A stretch of DNA of 64,000 nucleotides from Loktanella sp. S4079 (GCF_000967725.1 NZ_JXYE01000002.1:1302001-1366000), one strand, 5' to 3'; counted from the stretch's first letter, positions 1 through 9,246 are shown. Numbers and translations: made by a program. Notes: a model not told the origin generated them from the sequence alone.

Positions 1-2
1 TT

Positions 3-377
3 AAATCCATCGCAGGGACATTCAATCACCTGTATTGGGCGGACGCATTGATACTAGAACGCATCAACGGGAACGAACGGCCACAAGACACGATTTCACA
101 TTCACTCGCCCACCCATCAGATTGGAGCGACTTTAAAGATTTACGATCAAAAAGAGACCTAGAAATCGAAACTTGGGCAGCCGCAATTTCTGACGCCGAG
201 CTAAGCGAAACAATCGGTTGTTATCCACCAGACGATAGTAGTCGGATACAAATGCAAACCTGCCTCTGCGCCCTGCAATTGTTCAATCACCAAACCCACC
301 ACCGCGGACAAATACACGCAATGCTGACCGCTGCTGGCACGAAACCTGAACCTTCCGACATTACCGCAATGCCCTAG
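3..377 (+). CDS. DinB-family metal-binding protein, C-terminal part (5' truncated by window)
   Basis: The frame is open from the window edge and ends at 377; the true start lies upstream. The visible 124 residues read as the C-terminal half of a DinB/DUF664-type four-helix protein. A conserved FNHLYWAD-like segment lies near the visible start, and the hallmark FNHQTHHRGQ motif, whose histidines bind a divalent metal in this family, lies near the end. DinB-like proteins include thiol-dependent transferases and many members of unknown role, so no substrate is assigned. It sits downstream of the rpsA terminator, in the place where ihfB is common in relatives. Confidence 0.8.
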   Translation, partial: KSIAGTFNHLYWADALILERINGNERPQDTISHSLAHPSDWSDFKDLRSKRDLEIETWAAAISDAELSETIGCYPPDDSSRIQMQTCLCALQLFNHQTHHRGQIHAMLTAAGTKPEPSDITAMP

Positions 378-616
378 AAATCCCTTTGGCGCAAAATACC
401 AAGCATCTCCAATCGCGCCGAAAAGTCAAAACTGATTTACCAGTTCAATCGGCAAAACCACTTCCCGTCTCCAGACAAATAGCTCAAGAACTGACATGGG
501 CGCAGAGCAAGATGAATTTCCAATTTGAATTCAGATCACATCACGCTGTGCCGCGCATAAATGTCTGTTATCATGAAATAGAGTTATTAGTTCCACCCGA
601 TGGAAAGTAGACCGCC

Positions 617-1102
617 ATGCAGATTTCGCTTTCTGCCACTGCAACTCGAGCGCTATTTCTGCTCTTACTTTGTATCGGAGTACCCAACTTTTCTGTTGCT
701 CAGCCCGAACGACTAGATGGCAAGTGGGCTGCAACGAATATCGTCTCCACAGGTATCAGTGGGGCGCGGTACTGGGAACGCATTTCACCATTACTGGGAA
801 ATACCGTCATCATTGATGGAAAAAATGTTCAAATCTCACAAGAACTTAAGTGCACCTTGGCAGATCCCGCCTTGGAGATTTGGAAAAACGGCATGCACAC
901 GTTTGGTTCTGGCGGGGGTGATTGGTCTCAACTGGGTTTGGAAACAACAGGTTCGCAGAGTTTCGAGGTTTATACACGGCGCATCGACTGCCCGCCTCCG
1001 AATTGGCCAGAATTATCAATTGTAACACAGTCAATAAACGAGGTCCTTTTATTAGGTTCTCACCGTGTTTTCGCAGTGCTCCACCCCGATGACGAGCAGT
1101 GA
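617..1102 (+). CDS. Small secreted hypothetical protein
   Basis: This 161-residue protein has no family I recognise. Residues 1-29 form a clear signal peptide: a short polar start, a leucine-rich core (ALFLLLLCIG) and a likely cleavage after SVA, so export is probable. The mature part has two cysteines and many aromatic and glycine residues, consistent with a small beta-rich periplasmic or lipocalin-like fold, but that is inference. The ATG follows a GGAAAG ribosome-binding sequence. It is convergent with rpsA, and the rpsA terminator lies between them. The region 378-616 upstream holds no convincing gene. Confidence 0.6.
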   Translation: MQISLSATATRALFLLLLCIGVPNFSVAQPERLDGKWAATNIVSTGISGARYWERISPLLGNTVIIDGKNVQISQELKCTLADPALEIWKNGMHTFGSGGGDWSQLGLETTGSQSFEVYTRRIDCPPPNWPELSIVTQSINEVLLLGSHRVFAVLHPDDEQ

Positions 1103-1156
1103 TTTCAGCATCGGAAGCAGCTATTGGAGCAGGGGCAGCAAAGCGCATTGCATAAG

Positions 1157-1186
1157 AAAACCCCGCCGCAGTGTCCTGCGACGGGG
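1157..1186 (-). terminator. Rho-independent terminator of rpsA
   Basis: A 10-bp stem with one mismatch (arms 1161-1170 and 1177-1186) and a 6-nt loop is followed on the minus strand by TTTT. It lies 27 nt past the rpsA stop codon, which marks rpsA as the last gene of its transcript. Confidence 0.85.
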
Positions 1187-1212
1187 TGAAAATCTAACGC
1201 TTAAGCGCTGAC

Positions 1213-2886
1213 TTATTCGTCGCCCTTCAGCGCGGCACCCAGGATATCACCCAAGGATGCGCCGGAGTCAGAAGAACCGTACTGTTCGACTGCTTCTTTC
1301 TCTTCTGCGATTTCGCGTGCTTTGATCGACAGACCCAGCTTGCGTGTTTTGGAGTCGATGTTGGTGACGCGAACGTCGACCTTGTCGCCTACGCCGAAAC
1401 GCTCTGGACGCTGTTCTGCACGGTCACGGGACAGGTCAGAACGACGGATGAAGGATTTCGCACCTTCATAGTCAACTTCGATGCCGCCATCTTCGATCTT
1501 GGTCACTTCTACAGTGATGACCGAACCACGCTTCACACCGCCAACAGCTTCTGCGAACGGATCACCGTCCAGTGCTTTGATGGACAGAGAAATACGCTCT
1601 TTCTCGACGTCAACTTCAGCAACCTTGGCTTTGACAACGTCACCCTTACGGAAATCGCCAATCACGTCTTCGCCGCGGCCTTCCCATGTCAGGTCAGACA
1701 GGTGAACCATGCCGTCGATGTCGCCAGGCAGACCAACGAACAGACCGAATTCGGTGATGTTCTTGACTTCGCCTTCAACCTCAGTGCCCTCAGGGTGTGT
1801 CTCAGCAAAGACTTCCCATGGGTTGCGCTGTGTCTGTTTCAGGCCAAGTGAAACGCGACGCTTTGCAGAGTCGATTTCCAGAACCATGACTTCGACTTCT
1901 TGCGAAGTAGACACGATTTTGCCTGGGTGTACGTTTTTCTTTGTCCAAGACATTTCAGAAACGTGCACCAGACCTTCAACACCAGCTTCCAGCTCAACGA
2001 ATGCGCCGTAGTCAGTGATGTTGGTCACGCGACCTTGGTGAACAGAACCAAGGCTGAATTTCGCTTCAACAGCATCCCATGGATCGTCCTGCAGCTGTTT
2101 CATGCCAAGGCTGATACGGTGGGTGTCTTTGTTGATCTTGATGACCTGCACCTTGATCGTCTCACCAATTGTGAGGATCTCGGATGGGTGGTTCACACGG
2201 CGCCATGCCATGTCAGTCACGTGCAGCAGACCGTCAACACCGCCAAGGTCAACGAACGCACCGTATTCGGTGATGTTCTTGACGACACCGTCAACTTCTT
2301 GGCCTTCAGTCAGGTTGCCGATAACTTCGGCGCGCTGCTCGGCACGAGATTCTTCAAGGATTGCACGACGGGACACAACGATGTTGCCACGACGACGGTC
2401 CATTTTCAGGATCTGGAATGGCTGCTTTAGGCCCATCAATGGGCCCGCGTCGCGTACTGGGCGTACATCAACCTGTGAACCTGGCAAGAACGCAACAGCG
2501 CCGCCCAGATCGACAGTGAAACCACCTTTAACGCGGCCAAAGATTGCGCCATCGACGCGCTCTTCGTCAGCATATGCTTTTTCCAGACGATCCCAAGCTT
2601 CCTCACGGCGCGCCATTTCGCGGCTGATAACAGCTTCGCCTTTGGCGTTCTCAACTTGGCGCAGGAACACTTCAACAGTGTCACCAACAGCCAGTTCAGC
2701 GTCTTCACCTGGGTTTGCGAATTCTTTCAGATCAACGCGGCCTTCCATTTTGTAGCCTACGTCGATGATAGCTTGGCCAGCCTCGATCGAGATGACCTTA
2801 CCTTTTACAACCGAACCCTCGGTCGGTGTGTCCATTTCGAAGCTTTCGTTCAAGAGTGCTTCAAACTCATCCATCAAATTTGCCAT
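1213..2886 (-). CDS. rpsA: 30S ribosomal protein S1
   Basis: This 557-residue protein binds mRNA on the 30S subunit and helps initiation on weak or structured leaders. Six S1 RNA-binding repeats can be followed, starting near residues 24, 111, 196, 281, 368 and 455. Repeats 3 to 5 show the classic pattern of NITEYGAFV followed by GLLHV or GLVHV. The length is normal for alphaproteobacteria. In relatives rpsA commonly follows cmk and precedes ihfB. Here cmk is separated from it by an extra gene on the same strand, and a terminator ends the transcript with no ihfB after it. Confidence 0.98.
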   Translation of the reverse strand: MANLMDEFEALLNESFEMDTPTEGSVVKGKVISIEAGQAIIDVGYKMEGRVDLKEFANPGEDAELAVGDTVEVFLRQVENAKGEAVISREMARREEAWDRLEKAYADEERVDGAIFGRVKGGFTVDLGGAVAFLPGSQVDVRPVRDAGPLMGLKQPFQILKMDRRRGNIVVSRRAILEESRAEQRAEVIGNLTEGQEVDGVVKNITEYGAFVDLGGVDGLLHVTDMAWRRVNHPSEILTIGETIKVQVIKINKDTHRISLGMKQLQDDPWDAVEAKFSLGSVHQGRVTNITDYGAFVELEAGVEGLVHVSEMSWTKKNVHPGKIVSTSQEVEVMVLEIDSAKRRVSLGLKQTQRNPWEVFAETHPEGTEVEGEVKNITEFGLFVGLPGDIDGMVHLSDLTWEGRGEDVIGDFRKGDVVKAKVAEVDVEKERISLSIKALDGDPFAEAVGGVKRGSVITVEVTKIEDGGIEVDYEGAKSFIRRSDLSRDRAEQRPERFGVGDKVDVRVTNIDSKTRKLGLSIKAREIAEEKEAVEQYGSSDSGASLGDILGAALKGDE

Positions 2887-3365
2887 GTGGCGTCGTTTTC
2901 CTAACGTTTTGTTTATACGGGCCGAGCGGTTGTCTCCGCCGGTCTTTTGGGTTTCAGTTGGTCAAAGCGACCTTCATGGGCATAAAACAACAGGGCCGGT
3001 AATTCCCCGACCCCGCTCAAATCTCAAGCCCACACCTGTTCCGATGCTTCGACAGGGCGGCGTATAGGCCCGTTTGCCCAAGTTTGCAAGGAATTTTGAC
3101 TCATTCCTCCCTATCAATCACACACCGTGCCCCACGTCGGGGTGGGTGCGAAGCGCCCTCCCGATGAAGGAGGATGAAGCCCGTCTTGGAAATGCTCCAG
3201 TGGACCATTTCAGGGGCGAACGGGCGGAGCCCCGGACCGGGCGCTGCCTTTGCATTCGCAAAGGCATATGATGCAGTTCAATCCAACGACAGCTTTGAGC
3301 CCTGTAGCACCGCGTACGAAGGTCGGATTCAGGACGGCTGGGCAAATCGCTTTAGAACCCGTGGC
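2887..3365 (-). other. Intergenic region upstream of rpsA, no gene seen
   Basis: These 479 bases hold the rpsA leader and candidate promoter. A short perfect hairpin lies at 3245-3264 (8-bp stem, ATTC loop). I find no RNA gene I can name. The short open frames here have no family resemblance and atypical composition. The stretch 3115-3360 may be remains of the insertion that brought in the neighbouring 432-residue gene. Confidence 0.5.
3061..3089 (-). promoter_or_regulatory. Candidate sigma-70 promoter for rpsA
   Basis: On the minus strand TTGCAA (3084-3089) and TATACG (3061-3066) are 17 bp apart, about 175 bp before the rpsA start. The spacing is ideal and the -35 element begins with the TTG favoured in this order. 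Since rpsA is cut off from cmk by another gene, it needs its own promoter. This is motif evidence only. Confidence 0.5.
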
Positions 3366-4664
3366 CTAAAACGACGAGTATAGCTGCAAAATTCGCTCAA
3401 CCCACTCATCATCTGGCCCCAACATCGCACTTAGCCTCTGCCTAAACTCTACGGGATCAATCGGTTGGTCATATTTGGACGACAGTTCGACTAAATGATC
3501 AGTCGTCGGACTTTGGCTGGACACAATGCTTTCGAAAGACAGAAATTCGAAGGCAGCACGAGCGATAAACTGAGAAGAGACACCGAAGAATTCTCCTGTT
3601 TTATTGTCTAAGCATTGTATGGAGTACTGCTCATTCGGACGATACCTTACTTCCCTGTTTGGGGCTTCAAACCTTGAGGCTAATTTATGACCCTCTATAA
3701 ATGCTAGGATATAGATCCTACCTTCTAAGAAACCTAAAAGGTGGTCGGGTTCGCGAATGCTGAGAATGAATGGTAAATACGCAGCCCATGCATGGCCGTT
3801 CTTAAAGTGATTTAGATCGAAGATCTCTGGGGTTTCCAGGTCCAGCCCTGCGAAAACTTCGTTTGGACAACTGTCGGTCCGCATCACCAGAAAACTCAAA
3901 CCGTCTTCTGGCGTAATAGTAACATAGCCTCTTTCTAAAGCATTCCCGATAGCCTCGTTAATTACGTCACGGTGGTAACTCGGAGTTGAAGACGCAATGC
4001 GGCTGGTCTGTCCAGAAAAACCGCGAAAATCATCCGCACTGTTAGTGTCCAAGAAACTGTGTAGCTTTTCTAACTTGGCCTTCTGTCGCAACCCTCTTTG
4101 ATTCAAGCGAGAACTGGTTTTTATTTCAATTGGGTAGGGGTCTGAGTTTCCTAACAGGCAAATGTCACCAAAACGGAGCGTATTGGTTAAGTCACATAGA
4201 ATTGCTGGGACGTTGTTATCCAGAGCATCGTTGAGTACTTGAAGTTCCGCTTCCAATCCCTTTTTTCCTAATAAAGCACCTGCATCCTGTCTGACCTTAT
4301 AGTCTTCCGTATCGAAGAACATGTGCTTGATCGCGAATGGGTCTAAGTAGACAAACGCCAAAGCATCACCAATGCTCTTCCAGACAAAAATCTGATCACG
4401 TTGGGCTTTGATATAACCATCAACTCTCTTGAGTTTACTCCGAATTTTTTTCGTTTCTGCCTTAGGAAGGCGTTGAGTTTTTAGTTGTTCTATTAATGAC
4501 TTTTTGGATTCTCCATGTTGGGCAATCGCTGTTTCGGCACTAGTCAGTAGAGCAATCAGCTTTTCGTTGACCTGACGAACAGCTTCAATGTCATCTGGAT
4601 TATCCTCAATATTGCGGACCAAATTGAGCAGCTCAATGAATGCTTTCCGTTTCCGGATGTACAC
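3366..4664 (-). CDS. PD-(D/E)XK nuclease-like protein of unknown role
   Basis: This 432-residue protein matches no named family I can recall. Residues 1-95 are charged and helical, probably coiled coil. The core resembles a PD-(D/E)XK nuclease: glutamates at 138/140 in a helix, D167 in RFGDICL, then E180-I-K182 in PIEIKTSS, followed by an R/Q-rich helix. These are the metal-binding and catalytic positions of that fold. The C-terminal 200 residues are unassigned. The gene is visibly more AT-rich than its neighbours and splits the usual cmk-rpsA pair, which suggests horizontal gain. A restriction or anti-phage role is possible but not shown. A weak AGG-containing ribosome site precedes the only plausible ATG. 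Confidence 0.7.
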   Translation of the reverse strand: MYIRKRKAFIELLNLVRNIEDNPDDIEAVRQVNEKLIALLTSAETAIAQHGESKKSLIEQLKTQRLPKAETKKIRSKLKRVDGYIKAQRDQIFVWKSIGDALAFVYLDPFAIKHMFFDTEDYKVRQDAGALLGKKGLEAELQVLNDALDNNVPAILCDLTNTLRFGDICLLGNSDPYPIEIKTSSRLNQRGLRQKAKLEKLHSFLDTNSADDFRGFSGQTSRIASSTPSYHRDVINEAIGNALERGYVTITPEDGLSFLVMRTDSCPNEVFAGLDLETPEIFDLNHFKNGHAWAAYLPFILSIREPDHLLGFLEGRIYILAFIEGHKLASRFEAPNREVRYRPNEQYSIQCLDNKTGEFFGVSSQFIARAAFEFLSFESIVSSQSPTTDHLVELSSKYDQPIDPVEFRQRLSAMLGPDDEWVERILQLYSSF

Positions 4665-4959
4665 TGCCTATCTCCTGATAGTTACTAATTTCACTGATAA
4701 AAGCCAAATATCCCTTACAATTGAGCTTCGGACAAGGTGAACTTTTCGATCTCGCCAGTTGTAGTTACACACCTGCAGCGAACGACTTATTTCCGCCGTT
4801 GCTGCGTTTCGTTGCAAGAACAGAAGGGAAAAGCAGCCCTTGGCCGTCAATCTGCTAAGGTCGGGTCACTCCGCACAGCCGACATTCACAAAACCCCAAC
4901 AATCCTTAACGCACGCCTCATTAACCACACTCCCCACACCTCAAAACCACACTACCTGC

Positions 4960-5004
4960 CATACGCTATGCATACGCAAAACATACGCAATGCAGACTGC
5001 GTAT
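4960..5004. repeat. Three 11-bp-spaced CATACGC iterons plus an inverted copy
   Basis: CATACGC occurs at 4960-4966, 4971-4977 and 4982-4988, exactly one helical turn apart. An inverted partial copy, GCGTAT, lies at 4999-5004 and can pair with the third copy. Same-face repeats of this kind are typical of binding sites for response regulators or other oligomeric DNA-binding proteins. They lie in the 416-bp gap between cmk and the nuclease-like gene, about 300 bp before that gene's start. The rest of the gap shows no gene. Confidence 0.6.
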
Positions 5005-5022
5005 TCCTCATATTTTCGGGGT

Positions 5023-5060
5023 AAAAACGCGCGTTAACCCGCCCGCACGTTGCGCGGGCG
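5023..5060 (-). terminator. Probable terminator after cmk
   Basis: A 7-bp GC-only stem (5040-5046 with 5054-5060) and 7-nt loop lie 21 nt past the cmk stop codon. On the minus strand a run of five T follows about 12 nt later (5023-5027). The T run is further from the stem than usual, so strength is uncertain. Confidence 0.5.
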
Positions 5061-5080
5061 TGGCTCAGCACTCTACGGTG

Positions 5081-5689
5081 TTAACCTAATCGCGCCTGCA
5101 CGATCTCAATCGCGCGTGCCACGGCCTGTTCAATCGTCATGTCAGATGTATCAATCAGCACGGCATCATCTGCTGGGATTAGGGGGGCTGTTAGGCGGCT
5201 GCGGTCGCGTGCGTCGCGCTCCTTCACATCCGCCAGAACTTGATCAAGCGTGATGTCCATCCCCTTGCCCGTCAGTTCTTTGAACCGCCGTTCGGCACGG
5301 CATTCCGCGCTCGCTGTCACAAACAATTTCGCGCCCGCATCGGGACAAATTACCGTCCCAATATCGCGGCCATCCAACACAGCGCCGCCATCACGACCCG
5401 CAAATTTCTGTTGAAAATCAACAAGCGCACTACGAACTTCAGGAATCACGGCAATCTCGCTCGCCGCTTGCGCAACTGCCGGAGTACGCAGGCTATCGTC
5501 CTCTAGATCAACAGGATCTAGCGCACGGGCCGCAGCAATCGGCTCAGCCCCTGCTAGCACTTTGGCACCCACAGCCCGGTACAGCAGACCAGTGTCTAGA
5601 TGGGCAAAACCAAAATGCGCGGCGACAGCCTTGCTGATCGTACCCTTACCTGCCGCAGCGGGGCCGTCTATGGCGACGGTAAAGCTCAC
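5081..5689 (-). CDS. cmk: (d)CMP kinase
   Basis: Cytidylate kinase phosphorylates CMP and dCMP with ATP in pyrimidine nucleotide supply. The 202-residue protein opens with [11 protein letters not shown], the P-loop of this family. It also has DGRDIGT for CMP binding, and the LID region RDARDRSR near residues 155-165 follows. The length is somewhat short but normal for Rhodobacterales. Its start overlaps the aroA stop by 4 nt, so the two are translationally coupled, as in many relatives. Confidence 0.97.
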   Translation of the reverse strand: MSFTVAIDGPAAAGKGTISKAVAAHFGFAHLDTGLLYRAVGAKVLAGAEPIAAARALDPVDLEDDSLRTPAVAQAASEIAVIPEVRSALVDFQQKFAGRDGGAVLDGRDIGTVICPDAGAKLFVTASAECRAERRFKELTGKGMDITLDQVLADVKERDARDRSRLTAPLIPADDAVLIDTSDMTIEQAVARAIEIVQARLG

Positions 5690-7038
5690 GCGTCGTCACG
5701 CACAAGCTGCGCACCAAGGTTCCCCATCAGTGTCTCAAAAATCGGGAAGGACGTCGCAATAGGTGAGCCGTCATCAACGGACATTGGCTTTTGTGTGGCC
5801 ATGCCCATCACCATGAACGACATAGCAATCCGGTGGTCCAACACGCTGGCCACGGTCACACCGCCCGGCACATTGCCATGGCCTAGCCCGGTGACCTTCC
5901 ACCAATCATCGCCCTCGTCCACTTGGACGCCAGCAGCGCGCAGCCCCTTGGCCATGGCATCAATACGATCACTTTCTTTGACACGCAGCTCCTTGACGCC
6001 CTGCATATCAGTCACACCCTCTGCAAAGGACGCGACAACGGAAAGCACAGGATATTCGTCGATCATGCTTGCCGCGCGCGCAGGTGGCACAGCGATGCCC
6101 TTGAGGTTAGGCGAAAACTTAGCGCGCAGGTCTGCGACAGGCTCGCCACCTTCCTCGCGCATGTTCTCATACGTCAGATCCGCGCCCATCTCTTGCAGAG
6201 TAGTAAACAGTCCCGCCCGCGTTGGGTTCAATCCGATATTTGGAACCAATACATCAGAACCCGGTGTAATAATCGCAGCGCAAACAGGAAACGCGGCTGA
6301 CGATGGGTCGCGTGGAACCACAATCGTTTGCGCCTGCAGTTCAGGCTGACCATCAAGCGTAATCACACGCCCTTCATCGGTTTCCTCGACCGACAAAGTC
6401 GCGCCGAAACCTTGCAACATTCGCTCAGTGTGGTCACGCGTTGCTTCTTTCTCAATCACTACGGTCTGGCCGGGCGCATTCAACCCCGCCAGCAAGACCG
6501 CCGACTTTACCTGTGCAGAGGGTACAGGGACCACATAGCGGACAGGTACAGGCTCGGCCGCACCCGCCAAAGTCATCGGTAGCCGACCGCCATCGCGGCC
6601 AACGGCTTGGGTGCCAAACAGTGCCAAAGGATCAGTCACGCGGCCCATGGGGCGGCCATTCAGTGATGCGTCCCCCGTGAAGGTCACCGTGATTGGACAG
6701 GTCGCCATTGCCCCCATGATCAATCGCACACCCGTGCCAGAGTTCCCGCAATCAATTACCTGATCTGGCTCCGAAAATCCGCCAACACCGACGCCGTGAA
6801 CAGACCACTCGCCAGCACCATGATCCGTCACTGTCGCGCCAAACGCGCGCATGGCCTTGGCCGTATCCAAGACATCTTCGCCTTCCAACAGGCCCGAAAT
6901 CTTGGTTTCACCAACCGAAAGCGCACCCAAAATCAGGGAACGATGCGAGATAGACTTATCGCCGGGCACATTGGCCTCACCGCTCAAGGGGCCGCAAGGG
7001 CGTGATGTCATGGGGATAGGTGTGCCGTGGCCAGACAT
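5686..7038 (-). CDS. aroA: 3-phosphoshikimate 1-carboxyvinyltransferase (EPSP synthase)
   Basis: This enzyme joins shikimate-3-phosphate and phosphoenolpyruvate, the sixth step of the shikimate pathway to aromatic amino acids. The 450-residue protein carries [10 protein letters not shown] near the N-terminus, which binds both substrates, GNSGTGVRL in the first domain and RVKESDR in the second. Length and motifs fit an intact enzyme. The first gene of an aroA-cmk pair, it is followed by a 4-nt overlap with cmk and separated by about 100 bp from trmB upstream. Confidence 0.97.
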   Translation of the reverse strand: MSGHGTPIPMTSRPCGPLSGEANVPGDKSISHRSLILGALSVGETKISGLLEGEDVLDTAKAMRAFGATVTDHGAGEWSVHGVGVGGFSEPDQVIDCGNSGTGVRLIMGAMATCPITVTFTGDASLNGRPMGRVTDPLALFGTQAVGRDGGRLPMTLAGAAEPVPVRYVVPVPSAQVKSAVLLAGLNAPGQTVVIEKEATRDHTERMLQGFGATLSVEETDEGRVITLDGQPELQAQTIVVPRDPSSAAFPVCAAIITPGSDVLVPNIGLNPTRAGLFTTLQEMGADLTYENMREEGGEPVADLRAKFSPNLKGIAVPPARAASMIDEYPVLSVVASFAEGVTDMQGVKELRVKESDRIDAMAKGLRAAGVQVDEGDDWWKVTGLGHGNVPGGVTVASVLDHRIAMSFMVMGMATQKPMSVDDGSPIATSFPIFETLMGNLGAQLVRDDA

Positions 7039-7103
7039 GAAGTTTTCCTTTACTTATCAAAGGCGGTTTAACGTAGCACCGCACGAGGGTCTACTCCTAC
7101 CCT

Positions 7104-7140
7104 CGCTTTGTTTGAAATACTCCCGCCGGAGGCTTCAAAT
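7104..7140 (-). repeat. Roseobacter-type intergenic GCCTCCGGCGGGAG repeat
   Basis: On the minus strand, directly after the trmB stop codon, the sequence reads GAAGCCTCCGGCGGGAGTATTTCA. From memory this core is a frequent intergenic element in Rhodobacteraceae genomes, usually found just past stop codons. It has no strong self-complementary stem here. Only one copy was found in this window. Confidence 0.45.
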
Positions 7141-7854
7141 CTAAACGCGTCGGAACGTCAGATAATGGGGTGTTCGCCCCTCACGAAGCGCCTTTTGTTC
7201 ATAGCGGGTTGAAATCCAATCGCCCCAAGGGGTGCGCCAATCGTCGGGTCGTTCGGCAAGCCAGTCAAACCCGTGGCGCGGCACTTGCTCGAGCGTTTGA
7301 CGAACATAATCTGGAATATCCGTCGCAACGCGTAGTTCTGCACCGGGTTTCATCACACGGTGCAACGGCGCGAGGTGCTCGGGCGTGACAAAGCGTCGGC
7401 GGTGGTGTCGTTTTTTCGGCCAAGGGTCCGGGTAGTTCAGGAAAACTTTGCTCAGGCTGTGGTCTGGCAAGACATCGAACAAATCGCGTGCATCGCCGGG
7501 ATGAACGCGCAGGTTATCGACATTGGCTTGGCGAATTTTCCCCAGCAGCATCGCAACGCCATTGATGAATGGCTCGCATCCGATCAAACCGACATCAGGA
7601 TATGTCTCGGCCATATGAACCAGATGTTCTCCGCCGCCAAAACCAATCTCAAGCCAGACGTCTTGACCCGGAAAGACCGCGTTCAGATCGAGCGGGTTAC
7701 GGTCAGGGTTTTCTTCCCAACTAATCGGCCCTGGGGACAATGGCCCCAAGTCATTCTCCAGATAATCATGCTGGCTCGCACGGATCGTTTTCCCGCGAAA
7801 ACGGCCGTAGAAGTTGCGCCATGGGGCGCCGGACGGATGTCGATCATTTTTCAT
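7141..7854 (-). CDS. trmB: tRNA (guanine-N7-)-methyltransferase
   Basis: TrmB makes m7G46 in the variable loop of many tRNAs using S-adenosylmethionine. The 237-residue protein has the SAM-binding segment WLEIGFGGGEHL, then GCEPFINGVAML and the family signature FLNYPDPWPKKRHHRRR. The C-terminus carries the typical YEQKALREG motif. It lies downstream of metK, which makes its methyl donor, but a terminator between them argues for separate transcripts. Confidence 0.96.
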   Translation of the reverse strand: MKNDRHPSGAPWRNFYGRFRGKTIRASQHDYLENDLGPLSPGPISWEENPDRNPLDLNAVFPGQDVWLEIGFGGGEHLVHMAETYPDVGLIGCEPFINGVAMLLGKIRQANVDNLRVHPGDARDLFDVLPDHSLSKVFLNYPDPWPKKRHHRRRFVTPEHLAPLHRVMKPGAELRVATDIPDYVRQTLEQVPRHGFDWLAERPDDWRTPWGDWISTRYEQKALREGRTPHYLTFRRV

Positions 7855-7964
7855 GGCGCTGCCTTAGCAAGCCTGCGGCAACAGCGCAATTACCTCAATT
7901 GGGCAGTCATGATGATAACGCCGCGTTTGCGTCGATTGTAACGGATAGCCACTCCCGGAAACGA

Positions 7965-7993
7965 CAAAAGGGCGCCACGGATGGCACCCTTTC
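7965..7993 (-). terminator. Rho-independent terminator of metK
   Basis: On the minus strand a 10-bp stem with one G-T pair is followed by TTTTGTC, 23 nt past the metK stop. The arms are around 7968-7976 and 7983-7992. It separates metK from trmB. Confidence 0.75.
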
Positions 7994-8015
7994 ACAAATC
8001 CACTGACTACGCAGT

Positions 8016-9197
8016 TTAGACAGCCCGCTTGAGCTGCTCGACCAGATCAGTGCGTTCCCAGCTAAATCCGCCATCAGCATCTGGTTCGCGACCAAAGTGA
8101 CCATAGGCAGCTGTGCGAGCATAGATAGGTTTATTCAGCCCAAGGTGGCTGCGAATGCCACGTGGGGTAAGGTCCATTACCTGCGCAACCGCACGTTCAA
8201 TCTGCTCGGGGCTCACTTCGCCCGTACCATGTGTATCGGCGTAGATCGACAGAGGCTTTGCCACGCCAATCGCATAGCTAAGCTGAATGGTGCAGCGGCT
8301 GGCCATTCCCGCAGCCACGACGTTCTTTGCAAGATAGCGCGAGGCATAAGCCGCAGAACGGTCCACCTTGGTCGGATCTTTACCAGAAAAAGCACCACCG
8401 CCGTGCGGGGCGGCACCACCGTAGGTATCCACAATAATTTTGCGGCCGGTCAGCCCGGCATCACCATCGGGGCCGCCAATGACGAACTTGCCCGTTGGGT
8501 TCACCCACCATTCTGTTTTCGGCGTGATAAAGCCAGTGGGCAGGACCTCGCGAATATATGGCTCAACAATCGCGCGGATATCGTCGCTGGATTGGTCTTC
8601 GTCGCGGTGCTGTGTCGATAGCACGATCGAGGTGACCTCGACCGGTTTGCCGTCTTCGTAACGTACAGATACTTGGCTTTTCGCGTCGGGGCGCAATGTC
8701 GGCTGCTCGCCGGATTTGCGGACCTCTGCCAGTCGGCGCAAAATCGCGTGGGCGTATTGAATTGGCGCAGGCATCAGCGCGTCCGTTTCGGTGGTCGCGT
8801 AACCAAACATGATACCCTGATCGCCAGCACCCTCGTCTTTGTCGACGGCAGCATCGACACCCTGCGCGATATGCGCAGATTGTTCGTGCAGCAGATTGGT
8901 GATGTTGCAGGTCGCGTGGTGGAATTTATCCTGCTCGTAACCAATGTCTTTGATGCAATCGCGGGCGATATCTTCGATACGTCCCATGTAGTCCTTCAGC
9001 TTGGACTGATCAGAAAGACCAACCTCGCCACCGATAACAACCTGGTTTGTGGTCGCAAAGGTTTCACACGCTACGCGCGCTTCGGGTTCTTCTGCCAAAA
9101 AGGCATCAAGCACCGCGTCGGAAATGCGGTCGCAAACTTTATCGGGGTGTCCCTCGGAAACGGATTCCGAAGTGAACGTGTAGTTTTGTCGTGCCAT
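8016..9197 (-). CDS. metK: S-adenosylmethionine synthetase
   Basis: MetK makes S-adenosylmethionine from methionine and ATP. The 393-residue protein shows the family marks in order: SEGHPDK near residue 15, [12 protein letters not shown] near 125 and [19 protein letters not shown] near 265, where substrate, magnesium and potassium bind. The length is normal. The ATG lies just behind a SAM/SAH riboswitch that contains the Shine-Dalgarno sequence, so translation should fall when the product is plentiful. Confidence 0.98.
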   Translation of the reverse strand: MARQNYTFTSESVSEGHPDKVCDRISDAVLDAFLAEEPEARVACETFATTNQVVIGGEVGLSDQSKLKDYMGRIEDIARDCIKDIGYEQDKFHHATCNITNLLHEQSAHIAQGVDAAVDKDEGAGDQGIMFGYATTETDALMPAPIQYAHAILRRLAEVRKSGEQPTLRPDAKSQVSVRYEDGKPVEVTSIVLSTQHRDEDQSSDDIRAIVEPYIREVLPTGFITPKTEWWVNPTGKFVIGGPDGDAGLTGRKIIVDTYGGAAPHGGGAFSGKDPTKVDRSAAYASRYLAKNVVAAGMASRCTIQLSYAIGVAKPLSIYADTHGTGEVSPEQIERAVAQVMDLTPRGIRSHLGLNKPIYARTAAYGHFGREPDADGGFSWERTDLVEQLKRAV

Positions 9198-9203
9198 GGG
9201 AAG

Positions 9204-9246
9204 TGCTCCATTAAATTAAACCTGCCACGTCAGGAAGCCGTTGTGA
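9204..9246 (-). promoter_or_regulatory. SAM/SAH riboswitch controlling metK
   Basis: Read on the minus strand the element begins TCACAACGGCTTCCTGACG, continues TGGCAGGTTTAATTTAA and ends TGGAGCA, 6 nt before the metK ATG. This follows the consensus I recall for the SAM/SAH class (SAM-V-like pseudoknot), known only from Rhodobacterales and always upstream of metK. The final GGAGC serves both as a pseudoknot strand and as the ribosome-binding site. Ligand binding would therefore block translation start. Confidence 0.92.

Noticed and set aside
386-610. 74-codon open frame between the DinB fragment and the secreted protein gene
   Set aside because: TTG start, no ribosome site, no family resemblance, and low-complexity composition unlike neighbours.
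2102-2755. 217-codon plus-strand frame antisense to rpsA
   Set aside because: It is a shadow of the rpsA codon pattern, serine/arginine-rich and without its own ribosome site.
3118-3345. 75-codon minus-strand frame upstream of rpsA
   Set aside because: Arginine- and serine-rich translation typical of noncoding GC-rich DNA; no ribosome site or conserved motif.
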